Below are positions 1 through 5,240 of a stretch of DNA of 7,141 nucleotides, piece after piece. Under the pieces are notes generated by a model. The model had not been told where the DNA came from. It was given only the letters and a program-made list of their open reading frames with translations, and did not search any database. Every line of letters begins with the position of its first letter. The stretch's first letter is position 1. This stretch comes from Verrucomicrobiales bacterium. GTDB taxonomy: Bacteria; Verrucomicrobiota; Verrucomicrobiia; Verrucomicrobiales; V1-33. A program made the position numbers and the translations under genes. The stretch is taken from NCBI GenBank assembly GCA_028293305.1, contig JAQGPD010000337.1:1-7141 (forward strand), written 5' to 3'.

Positions 1-221
1 ACGGGTTCGATCTGTTTGCCCATGACGCCGCCGGCTTTGTTGATTTCGTCGAAGGTGAAAAGCAGCACGTCACGCAGCGAGGTTTCGCTGATGGCCATGG
101 TGCCGCTGAGGGAGTGGAGCACGCCCACTTTCACCGTTTCCTGCGCACGAAGCGGGGAGGTGAGAGCGGCGGCCGCCACACAGAAAGTGGCGGCCGCTTT
201 GATGAGGTTGGATTTGATCAT
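1..221 (-). CDS. urtA: Urea ABC transporter substrate-binding protein UrtA (N-terminal part, runs off the left edge)
   Basis: The reverse strand from the ATG at 219-221 is open to the window edge, giving 73 residues. Residues 1-27 form a signal peptide: Lys3 and Lys8, a hydrophobic Ala-rich core, and a likely cleavage site near LRAQ/ET. The mature start carries VKVGVLHSLSGTMAISE, then LRDVLLFTFDEINKAGG and VMGK. This is the highly conserved opening of UrtA and the related short-chain amide-binding proteins (Peripla_BP_5 type). In known systems UrtA binds urea in the periplasm and delivers it to the UrtBC permease and UrtDE ATPases, whose genes would lie beyond the left edge. It is 54 bp downstream of the porin gene on the same strand, so co-transcription is likely. 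No Shine-Dalgarno site precedes the ATG; instead there is a tandem 8-bp repeat. An amide-binding paralogue (FmdD-like) is the main alternative. Confidence 0.9.
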   Translation of the reverse strand, partial: MIKSNLIKAAATFCVAAAALTSPLRAQETVKVGVLHSLSGTMAISETSLRDVLLFTFDEINKAGGVMGKQIEP

Positions 222-225
222 GAGT

Positions 226-243
226 TCAGTTAGGGTCAGTTAG
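226..243. repeat. Tandem 8-bp direct repeat just upstream of urtA
   Basis: TCAGTTAG occurs at 226-233 and again at 236-243 on the plus strand, separated by GG, so the unit repeats every 10 bp (one helical turn). On the coding strand of urtA it reads CTAACTGA twice, ending 4 bp before the ATG, where a ribosome binding site would normally lie. It may be a protein or RNA contact site, or simply a chance duplication. No function can be assigned. Confidence 0.5.
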
Positions 244-275
244 CTGAGGAGGGGGCTTGTGACTTTGCGGGGTTC

Positions 276-1094
276 TTAGAAGGTCAGACCGAGACCGATG
301 GTGCCGGTGAGGAAGCTGTCGTCCTTGTTGGTGGGGAAGACGCTTTCCTCAGTGTAGTAGTAGGTCAGACCGGCGTTGAGGGCCCAGTTGCCGGGGAGGA
401 AGCCGACGGGCACGGAGGCGGTGACGCCGGCGGAGGCGAAGGAGAAGCCGCCGTCGCCGCCGTGGAATCCTTCGGTGTCAGCCGCAACCTGCAGCGGGAA
501 GGAGAGGGTGACGGGACCCGCTTTGGTGCCGGGGGCGATGCCGAGAACGGTGACGAGACCGGTGTCGAAGGGCTCGGCTCCGTCCACGCGGCCGTGGAGC
601 ATGAGGCTGGGGTTCAGGAGGCCGTCGGCATAGGCGATCTTGAAGTCAACAATGCGCTCGGACTGGGAGGCATACATCCATTCCTGATAGAGGAGGGTGA
701 AGGACCATGCGCCGGTGGTGTAGCCGAAGCCACCCCAGACGTCGACTTCCTGAATGGCGTCGCCGATGCTGGAGTCGGCGTTGCTGTTCACGTCCCACCA
801 GGTGCCGAGGATGGCTTTGAAGCCACCGCCGAGATCGAAATTGAGTTCGATGCTGGGGTTGAAGGTTCCTTTGTCGCCGAAGTCGGTGCCGGCGTTCCAG
901 ATGTCCTGGCCGTAGGAGATGAAGTGGGTGTTATAGTTGAGGTTCAGGGAGCCGGTCACGACGGGAGCCGCAGGAGCGGGAGGAGGGACGACGGTTTTTC
1001 CGGTGACGGCGGAGGTGGTGCCGGCAGTGGCCGCGGCGGCGCTGAGGACGAGGGCAGCGAGGCTGGCGGCAACAGTGGTGTTGGAATACTTCAT
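276..1094 (-). CDS. Outer-membrane beta-barrel (porin-like) protein upstream of urtA
   Basis: This is a 272-residue protein with a signal peptide (residues 1 to about 24, ending ATA/GTT) and a short Pro/Ala-rich stretch (about 35-46). A series of alternating polar/hydrophobic, Gly- and aromatic-rich strands follows (for example GSLNLNYNTHFISYG at 48-62 and GFKAILGTWWDV at 91-102). It ends GTIGLGLTF, with the terminal Phe typical of the beta-signal read by the BAM complex. I do not recognise a named family with certainty; the NYNTHFISYG block resembles uncharacterised putative porins. The likely role is an outer-membrane channel. Because it is the first gene of a unit continuing into urtA and has a sigma-54-type promoter, urea or another small nitrogen compound is the inferred solute. 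The ATG at 1092-1094 directly precedes the signal peptide. No clear ribosome binding site is visible. Confidence 0.82.
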   Translation of the reverse strand: MKYSNTTVAASLAALVLSAAAATAGTTSAVTGKTVVPPPAPAAPVVTGSLNLNYNTHFISYGQDIWNAGTDFGDKGTFNPSIELNFDLGGGFKAILGTWWDVNSNADSSIGDAIQEVDVWGGFGYTTGAWSFTLLYQEWMYASQSERIVDFKIAYADGLLNPSLMLHGRVDGAEPFDTGLVTVLGIAPGTKAGPVTLSFPLQVAADTEGFHGGDGGFSFASAGVTASVPVGFLPGNWALNAGLTYYYTEESVFPTNKDDSFLTGTIGLGLTF

Positions 1095-1158
1095 GGATGG
1101 TGGTGGTATTGGTTGGTGGAATCAGGGGCGGTCACTCCGCTCACCTGAAGTCCGTCAA

Positions 1159-1174
1159 AGCAATCCGTGTTCCA
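1159..1174 (-). promoter_or_regulatory. Sigma-54 (RpoN) promoter for the porin-urtA operon
   Basis: The minus strand reads TGGAACACGGATTGCT from 1174 to 1159. The RpoN consensus is TGGCAC, a purine, four free bases, then TTGC and A/T. The only mismatch is A for C at the fourth base; the -24 GG and -12 GC are intact with correct spacing. Taking the C at 1160 as -12 puts the transcript start near 1148, giving an untranslated leader of about 54 nt before the porin ATG. Sigma-54 promoters need an enhancer-binding activator such as NtrC. The AT-rich stretch at about 1200-1285 is a suitable place for one, but I see no clear NtrC palindrome there. Confidence 0.72.
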
Positions 1175-1341
1175 GGAATGCCATGTTTGACTGGTATGAA
1201 TTCTTTTCACACTATTGAAGTTAGCGGACCCCTATTGTATGTTATTATGACAAATAGAACTGCAAGGCGTGATTAAAAAGACTCAATATGATCCCGGCGG
1301 CCCGCACGGCGATGAACGGAATTCACCAAAAAAGCCGTGGG

Positions 1342-1369
1342 TTGACGCTTTCGTCCGGAATGCTGTATT
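1342..1369 (+). promoter_or_regulatory. Possible sigma-70 type promoter for the beta-helix gene
   Basis: TTGACG at 1342-1347 (5 of 6 to TTGACA) is followed after 16 bp by TGTATT at 1364-1369 (4 of 6 to TATAAT). A start near 1376 would leave a leader of only about 12 nt before the ATG at 1388, which fits the lack of a Shine-Dalgarno site. This is a pattern match only. Confidence 0.35.
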
Positions 1370-1372
1370 CCG
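1356..1372. repeat. Perfect inverted repeat overlapping the putative -10 region
   Basis: CGGAAT at 1356-1361 and ATTCCG at 1367-1372 are exact reverse complements separated by 5 bp. The dyad covers the proposed -10 element of the beta-helix gene, so it could be an operator at which a dimeric repressor blocks transcription. It is short enough to be chance, and no local transcription factor gene is visible to bind it. Confidence 0.4.
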
Positions 1373-1387
1373 CGTATCCTTCTCCAC

Positions 1388-2464
1388 ATGCCTGCTTTCC
1401 GCTTCCTGTTCCTGCTTCTGCTGACGAATGTGCTTCCGTTGGCGGCACAGGAAGCCCCGCCTGCTCCACCATCGACCGGAGCGCCCCATCCCACCGTCCC
1501 GGCACCCGCCCCGCCGCGGACCGAGATCACGGCCCGGGGATTCGACCTCGCGGCCATCGCGAATCCGCTGGAGGAGCTTCCCCCGGAGGGAGGCACGGTC
1601 TTTTTACCGGAGGGCATCTATCTGCTGAAAGCCCCCGTGGTGCTGGACCGCGACAATGTCACCCTGCGCGGCGCGGGGCCCGGCACCATTTTGCGGACCA
1701 TGGACGGCTGTGACTGCCCTGTCATCGTGATGGGCAGCACGGAAACCCCCGTCCGCCGCATTACTAAAAACCTCACCGTCAGCGACCTGACGCTGGATGG
1801 TAACCGCATGATGCAGAAGGAGGAGTGCTGGACCGGGAAGTGCGACACCGGCGGCCTGGCCTATATCCGGAACAATTGCCTGACCGTCCGTGGCGTCCAT
1901 GACAGCCGCATCGCCCGCGTCACCGCCACCCGCGGCCGCAGTGGCGGACTGGTCACCGAAAAAGGCTGCCGGCGCCTGGTCGTCGAAGACTTCACGGCCT
2001 TCGACAATCATTTTGACGGCCTCGCTTGTTATGAGACGGAGGAGAGCGTCTTCACCGGACTGTTTTTACATCACAATCAATTCGCCGCCGTCTCCCTGGA
2101 CATCCGCTTCCACCGCAATGCCATCGTCAACAGCCTCATGGAACACAACGGCCATCAGGGCATCTTCATGCGCGACAGCAATGAAAATGTTTTCCAGAAT
2201 CTAACCATCCGCTACAACGGAGCCCAGGGCGTCTTCATGGCCCAGGTGGACGACGACGCCTCAAAATCCTGCCGCGACAACATCTTCACCGGCATCCGCG
2301 GCGAGCACATGACCGGCACCGCCTTCCGCGTGAATGACCTTTCCTGCACTGACAATATCCTGACCAATTCCGTCTTCATGCATAATCCCAATGGCGACGT
2401 CTCCGAAGTCGCCCCCGGCCTCCTGCTCCAACAAAAAGTCAAAACCGAGCCCGCCCTGCCCTGA
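1388..2464 (+). CDS. Secreted right-handed parallel beta-helix protein
   Basis: This is a 358-residue protein. Residues 1-20 are a signal peptide (Arg5, then a Leu/Phe-rich core, ending LPLAA/QE). Residues 22-44 are a Pro/Ala linker. From about residue 50 the sequence has the opening seen in pectate-lyase-like proteins: an AI...LP segment, GGTVFLPEGIYLL at 68-80 and NVTLRGAGPGTIL at 90-102. Coils of about 20-25 residues follow, with turn residues such as HNQFAAVSLD (229-238), HNGHQGIFMRD (253-263) and YNGAQGVFM (276-284), typical of the Beta_helix (PF13229)/NosD-like fold. Nine Cys occur (108, 110, 147, 152, 164, 194, 214, 295, 320), so disulfides are possible in the exported protein. Proteins of this fold are often polysaccharide lyases, hydrolases or epimerases. 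I see no diagnostic catalytic set, so no substrate is named. It is transcribed alone and converges on the reductase gene. Confidence 0.85.
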   Translation: MPAFRFLFLLLLTNVLPLAAQEAPPAPPSTGAPHPTVPAPAPPRTEITARGFDLAAIANPLEELPPEGGTVFLPEGIYLLKAPVVLDRDNVTLRGAGPGTILRTMDGCDCPVIVMGSTETPVRRITKNLTVSDLTLDGNRMMQKEECWTGKCDTGGLAYIRNNCLTVRGVHDSRIARVTATRGRSGGLVTEKGCRRLVVEDFTAFDNHFDGLACYETEESVFTGLFLHHNQFAAVSLDIRFHRNAIVNSLMEHNGHQGIFMRDSNENVFQNLTIRYNGAQGVFMAQVDDDASKSCRDNIFTGIRGEHMTGTAFRVNDLSCTDNILTNSVFMHNPNGDVSEVAPGLLLQQKVKTEPALP

Positions 2465-2494
2465 CGCGCTGCGGTCCTGATGCCCTGCCATGAT

Positions 2495-2517
2495 GCCCCG
2501 CCCTCACTCCGCGGGGC
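2495..2517. terminator. GC-rich stem-loop between convergent genes
   Basis: GCCCCGC (2495-2501) and GCGGGGC (2511-2517) pair perfectly over 7 bp around a 9-nt loop. It sits in the 66-bp gap between the 3' ends of the beta-helix gene and the reductase gene, so it could end transcription from both sides. There is no T-run on either strand, so it may instead be a 3'-end stabiliser or a Rho-assisted site. Confidence 0.4.
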
Positions 2518-2530
2518 GCGGCCACTCCGG

Positions 2531-3532
2531 TTAGAATGTCAGGATGACCTTCCCATTCCGGGCGTTGCGCGGGGCGTGGGCGAGCGCTTCCCGGTATTCC
2601 GAAATCGGATAGGCCGCCGCGATTTCCTGCGTCAGGCCACCCTTCACCGCCAGCCCCGCCAGGTTGCTATATAATACGGCAAGCTCCTCCCGCGACAGGG
2701 CCGCCTGCTGCCGCGTCAGCCAAAAGCCCCGGAGGACCAGGCATTTGAAAATCAGCATCCCGTTCGGCACCTTCAGGGGCTGACGGGCCATCGCGCCGTA
2801 GGTGACGTGGGTTCCGTCCGGGCCCAGCAAATCCAGCAACCGCAACGAACTGTCGCCGCCCACGGCATTGAGCGCCAGCAGCGGAGCGGTCGCCCCGGCC
2901 GCGCGCAAAGCCTCCTTCGCCGCCCCCGCCCCGGCGGCATCATCCACAAAAACCAAATCCCCGCCCAGCCGCAGACACGCGGCGCGGCTTTCCTCCCTCC
3001 TGACAAAACTCAGCGTTTTCAGCCCCAGGGACTTCGCCACCTGGATCACACAATGCCCCGCCGCGGAGCTGCCCGCATTCTGCACCACCCACGATCCCGC
3101 CGCCGGCGCGCTCCCCGCCGCATGCAAAAGCCCCCACGCCGTCGCCGGATTCACCCGCAGCAACGCCGCCTGCTCCACCGCCATCCCCGCCGGCAACACT
3201 AACAATTCCTCCGCCGGAACCACCCGGCGCGACGCCCAATTCCCCGGCCCTGACAATGGCATGACCAATGCACCCTCCGTCAGCTCCGCATGCGACTCCG
3301 CCACACCCGGTCCCCGTTTTTCCACGAATCCCGCCCCCTCCATGCCCGGCACGCAGGGCAGTTCCGCCTTCTTCCCATAACTTCCCTCGATGAAATTCAA
3401 GTCCGCCGGATTCACCGCCGCCGCCGCCATCCTGACAACCACTTCCCCGGGGCCCGGCGCCGGACATTCATAGGACTGCAACTCCACCACTTCCAAGGGC
3501 GGACCGGTGCGGGATATCAAAAGGCGGCTCAT
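2531..3532 (-). CDS. Trans-2-enoyl-CoA/ACP reductase, MECR/Etr1-like, zinc-independent MDR family
   Basis: This is a 333-residue medium-chain dehydrogenase/reductase without zinc ligands. The GroES-like domain (to about residue 115) carries VNPADLNFIEGSYG (40-53); Tyr52 aligns with the catalytic Tyr of human MECR and yeast Etr1. LLRVNPATAWGLLH (124-137) and the nucleotide-binding segment SWVVQNAGSSAAGHCVIQVAK (147-167), with VRRE at 177-180, fit NADPH binding. THVTYGAMARQPLKVPNG (241-258) and IFKCLVLRGFWLTRQ (261-275) are hallmarks of the enoyl-thioester reductase branch. These enzymes reduce 2-enoyl thioesters, the last step of fatty acid elongation or chain extension. I chose the ATG at 3530-3532, where homology begins. 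An ATG three codons upstream (3541) is possible; a TTG at 3574 gives a longer but unconvincing N-terminus. A quinone oxidoreductase role is less likely. Confidence 0.85.
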   Translation of the reverse strand: MSRLLISRTGPPLEVVELQSYECPAPGPGEVVVRMAAAAVNPADLNFIEGSYGKKAELPCVPGMEGAGFVEKRGPGVAESHAELTEGALVMPLSGPGNWASRRVVPAEELLVLPAGMAVEQAALLRVNPATAWGLLHAAGSAPAAGSWVVQNAGSSAAGHCVIQVAKSLGLKTLSFVRREESRAACLRLGGDLVFVDDAAGAGAAKEALRAAGATAPLLALNAVGGDSSLRLLDLLGPDGTHVTYGAMARQPLKVPNGMLIFKCLVLRGFWLTRQQAALSREELAVLYSNLAGLAVKGGLTQEIAAAYPISEYREALAHAPRNARNGKVILTF

Positions 3533-3577
3533 CCCTCCCATCACCAACTGAAACACATTCCGGTTCAAGAACAAAAG

Positions 3578-3632
3578 TTCGACAAGCCAACGCTTAAAGT
3601 TTGACGGTTTTTGGAAAAAGTATTCGACAAGC
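3578..3632. repeat. Pair of 10-bp direct repeats in the divergent region before the sigma factor gene
   Basis: TTCGACAAGC occurs at 3578-3587 and exactly again at 3623-3632, 45 bp apart, in the spacer between the divergent reductase and sigma-factor genes. Both copies are followed by a similar ACG-containing tail. Repeats placed like this are often binding sites for a shared regulator, or -35-like elements for one sigma factor. Read on the minus strand as GCTTGTCGAA, each contains a TTGTCG that could be a -35 element for the reductase. No good -10 partner is visible, so this is suggestive only. Confidence 0.45.
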
Positions 3633-3715
3633 GACGTTTGTTCACCGTCTGTCTAAGTGTTGTTCAAGTAAGACGCCGCTCGGACGACGTAACCCCCCAC
3701 CCCATCAAAAACCCT

Positions 3716-4333
3716 ATGAAACTCGAAGATACCGAGCTGGAGATGCCACCCTCCGGCGAACCCTTCGTCCCTGTCATGGACGACCAGGCTGAAGTCAGAG
3801 TCCTCCTCCGCGGCATCGCGAATGGTGACCGGATTTGCTTCGCGGAATTCCACCGCCGCTTTTCCGGCATGGTCTACGCCACCGCCATCCAAGTCCTGCA
3901 CAACCACGAGGACGCCCAGGACACCAGCCAGGAAGTCTTCGCCTCCCTTTGGAAAAAGGCTAAAATGTTCATGGACGACCGCGGAAAACCCTCCACCTGG
4001 CTCGCCGCCATGGCCCGGAACCGCAGTATCGACAAACTCCGCTCCCGCCAACGCCGCAGCCGGCTGAACGACTCCTTCGAGGACGAAAGCCGCACGGAGG
4101 AGCAGCTCATGCGCATCGACCCCGCCAAGGAAGCCAGCGTCAACGAACTCGGCCACCACGTCCGCTCCGCCGTCATGGAACTCTCCCCGGAACAACGGGA
4201 AGCCATCCAACTCGCTTTCTTTGAAGGCCTTACCCAACTTGAAATCGCCAACAAAACCGGCGAGCCCCTGGGCACCATCAAAGCCCGCATCCGCCGCGGC
4301 CTCGGACGGCTCCGGAGCATCGTCAAACCCTGA
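3716..4333 (+). CDS. ECF-type RNA polymerase sigma factor
   Basis: This is a 205-residue sigma-70 family protein with only regions 2 and 4, the layout of extracytoplasmic-function sigma factors. Region 2 covers about 44-110, with the core-binding stretch HEDAQDTSQEVFASLWKK at 64-81 and the -10 recognition/melting part STWLAAMARNRSIDKLRSR at 93-111. After an acidic linker (119-138), region 4 covers about 148-202 with the helix-turn-helix LTQLEIANKTGEPLGTIKAR at 172-191. The wording resembles RpoE/SigK-like ECF proteins. I chose the ATG at 3716; a TTG at 3611 would add 35 residues unlike any sigma factor. There is no Shine-Dalgarno site. ECF genes usually sit beside an anti-sigma gene, but none lies on either side: the upstream gene is the divergent reductase and a strong terminator follows. 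How its activity is controlled, and its target genes, cannot be told from here. Confidence 0.9.
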   Translation: MKLEDTELEMPPSGEPFVPVMDDQAEVRVLLRGIANGDRICFAEFHRRFSGMVYATAIQVLHNHEDAQDTSQEVFASLWKKAKMFMDDRGKPSTWLAAMARNRSIDKLRSRQRRSRLNDSFEDESRTEEQLMRIDPAKEASVNELGHHVRSAVMELSPEQREAIQLAFFEGLTQLEIANKTGEPLGTIKARIRRGLGRLRSIVKP

Positions 4334-4388
4334 CCTCCCACCAGCCCCGCCCGGCACCACGCCGGTCCGCGGCCACCACCACTTTCCC

Positions 4389-4402
4389 GTTTCTTCGGAA
4401 AC
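4389..4402 (+). other. UUCG-tetraloop hairpin ahead of the terminator
   Basis: GTTTC (4389-4393) and GAAAC (4398-4402) pair perfectly around TTCG, giving the exceptionally stable C(UUCG)G tetraloop in RNA. It lies in the 3' untranslated region of the sigma factor mRNA, 12 nt before the terminator stem. It may protect the 3' end or help folding. Confidence 0.5.
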
Positions 4403-4413
4403 CGGAAACACCG

Positions 4414-4452
4414 AAAAGGACCGAGCCGGGGGGCTTGGTCCTTTTCCTTTTT
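4414..4452 (+). terminator. Strong intrinsic terminator after the sigma factor gene
   Basis: AAAAGGACCGAGCC (4414-4427) pairs with GGCTTGGTCCTTTT (4432-4445): 14 base pairs with a single G-U wobble, closed by a GGGG loop. It is followed by CC and TTTTT (4448-4452). The stem, GC core and flanking A/T runs fit a Rho-independent terminator. The symmetric A and T tails mean it could also stop transcription from the minus strand. It lies 80 bp after the sigma gene stop and separates that gene from accBC. Confidence 0.85.
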
Positions 4453-4559
4453 CAGAGGCAGCCTTCTCCGCATCCGCCCAAATCAGGGAAAAAAATACAT
4501 CGCCCGGCCCTTTTCGGAAAAATTTCTCCCGTGAAAACATAGATGGAAGAACACCCGGC

Positions 4560-4587
4560 TTGACGTGCGAATTAAAAAAACTAGTGT
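4560..4587 (+). promoter_or_regulatory. Possible promoter of accBC
   Basis: TTGACG at 4560-4565 (5 of 6) is followed after a 16-bp A-rich spacer by TAGTGT at 4582-4587 (3 of 6 to TATAAT). The -10 is poor, but the position, just after the upstream terminator and before accB, fits. It would give a leader of about 85 nt. Confidence 0.3.
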
Positions 4588-4667
4588 CCACCCCCCGTCT
4601 TTGGCCTTATGACTTAGGCACGGACGGGACCGGACTTCACCTTTCCCCATCGCATTGAACCCTGAAC

Positions 4668-4673
4668 AGGAGG
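4668..4673 (+). promoter_or_regulatory. Shine-Dalgarno site that fixes the accB start at a TTG
   Basis: AGGAGG at 4668-4673 lies 5 bp before TTG at 4679-4681. It is the only textbook ribosome binding site at a start codon in this window. It shows that translation begins at this TTG and not at the in-frame TTG at 4655, which lies upstream of the site. Confidence 0.85.
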
Positions 4674-4678
4674 CACCC

Positions 4679-5173
4679 TTGGACTTAAAAGAGATTCGTC
4701 AAATCATCGAAATGATGAAACGTAACGACCTGTCGTTGTTCCATTTGGAGCGCGAAGGGTTTAAAATCAAACTCCGCAAGGGTGTCGATTTCGATACCAT
4801 GGTGGACAAACTCGGCTCCGGCATAACCATGGCTCCCGCCCATGCTTCGGCCCCGATTCCCCACCACGAGCCCGCCGCCCACGCGTCCGACTCCGGTGGA
4901 GATGACGCCGCGGAACCCGCCTCCGCCCCTGGCTCGGCGAAAATCCTCTCGCCCATGGTCGGCACCTTCTACCGTGCCGCCGGCCCCGGCGAAAAGGTCT
5001 TCGCCAACATCGGCGATTCCGTCACGGAAGGCACCACGGTCTGCATCATCGAGGCCATGAAAGTGATGAACGAAATCAAAGCCGAAGCCAGCGGCATCAT
5101 CACCAAGGTCCTCGTCGAAGACGCCACTCCCGTGCAGTTCGAGACCCCGCTCTTCGAAATCAAGCCCGGCTGA
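4679..5173 (+). CDS. accB: Biotin carboxyl carrier protein of acetyl-CoA carboxylase
   Basis: This is a 164-residue protein starting at TTG behind AGGAGG. The N-terminus MDLKEIRQIIEMMKRNDLSL, then LEREGFKIKLRKG, is the standard AccB start that helps contact biotin carboxylase. A flexible Ala/Pro/His-rich linker covers about 51-87. The C-terminal biotinyl domain (about 88-162) begins ILSPMVGTFYRAAGPGEK, which includes the protruding thumb typical of bacterial AccB. It carries the biotinylation motif EAMKVMNE, with Lys128 as the biotin attachment site. BirA-type biotin ligase attaches biotin; AccC then carboxylates it, and the AccAD carboxyltransferase moves the carboxyl group to acetyl-CoA to give malonyl-CoA for fatty acid synthesis in the cytoplasm. 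The accC gene follows 67 bp downstream on the same strand. accA and accD are not in the window. Confidence 0.96.
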   Translation: MDLKEIRQIIEMMKRNDLSLFHLEREGFKIKLRKGVDFDTMVDKLGSGITMAPAHASAPIPHHEPAAHASDSGGDDAAEPASAPGSAKILSPMVGTFYRAAGPGEKVFANIGDSVTEGTTVCIIEAMKVMNEIKAEASGIITKVLVEDATPVQFETPLFEIKPG

Positions 5174-5240
5174 TCCCTGATCCTGATCCGTCGCGGCCAC
5201 ACTCCGGCTGGCGGCTTTCTCTCCGTCCCCTTACTGCTTC

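Larger units (their letters stand above)
4453..4678 (+). other. Leader and promoter region of accBC
   Basis: This 226-bp stretch follows the terminator and contains no credible gene. It holds A-runs at about 4489-4496 and 4574-4580, a putative promoter at 4560-4587, a pyrimidine-rich stretch around 4588-4600, a trivial ATG-ACT-TAG mini-ORF at 4609-4617, and the accB ribosome binding site at the end. No riboswitch-like fold was recognised by eye. Confidence 0.5.

Noticed and set aside
462..1148. Long plus-strand open frame (228 codons) opposite the porin gene
   Set aside because: Its Gly/Ala/Val/Asp-rich composition is what the antisense of a GC-rich gene produces. The minus-strand porin has a signal peptide and barrel features; this frame has none.
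1095..1387. NtrC-type palindrome or riboswitch in the divergent region
   Set aside because: I looked for a TGCAC-n-GTGCA type dyad and for conserved riboswitch cores and saw none that I would defend.
3653..4591. Minus-strand open frame (312 codons) across the sigma factor gene
   Set aside because: It is an antisense shadow: it crosses the intrinsic terminator and has no recognisable domain, while the plus-strand sigma factor is clear.
4609..4617. ATG-ACT-TAG start-stop mini-ORF in the accB leader
   Set aside because: It has no ribosome binding site and is too short to serve as evidence of an attenuator.
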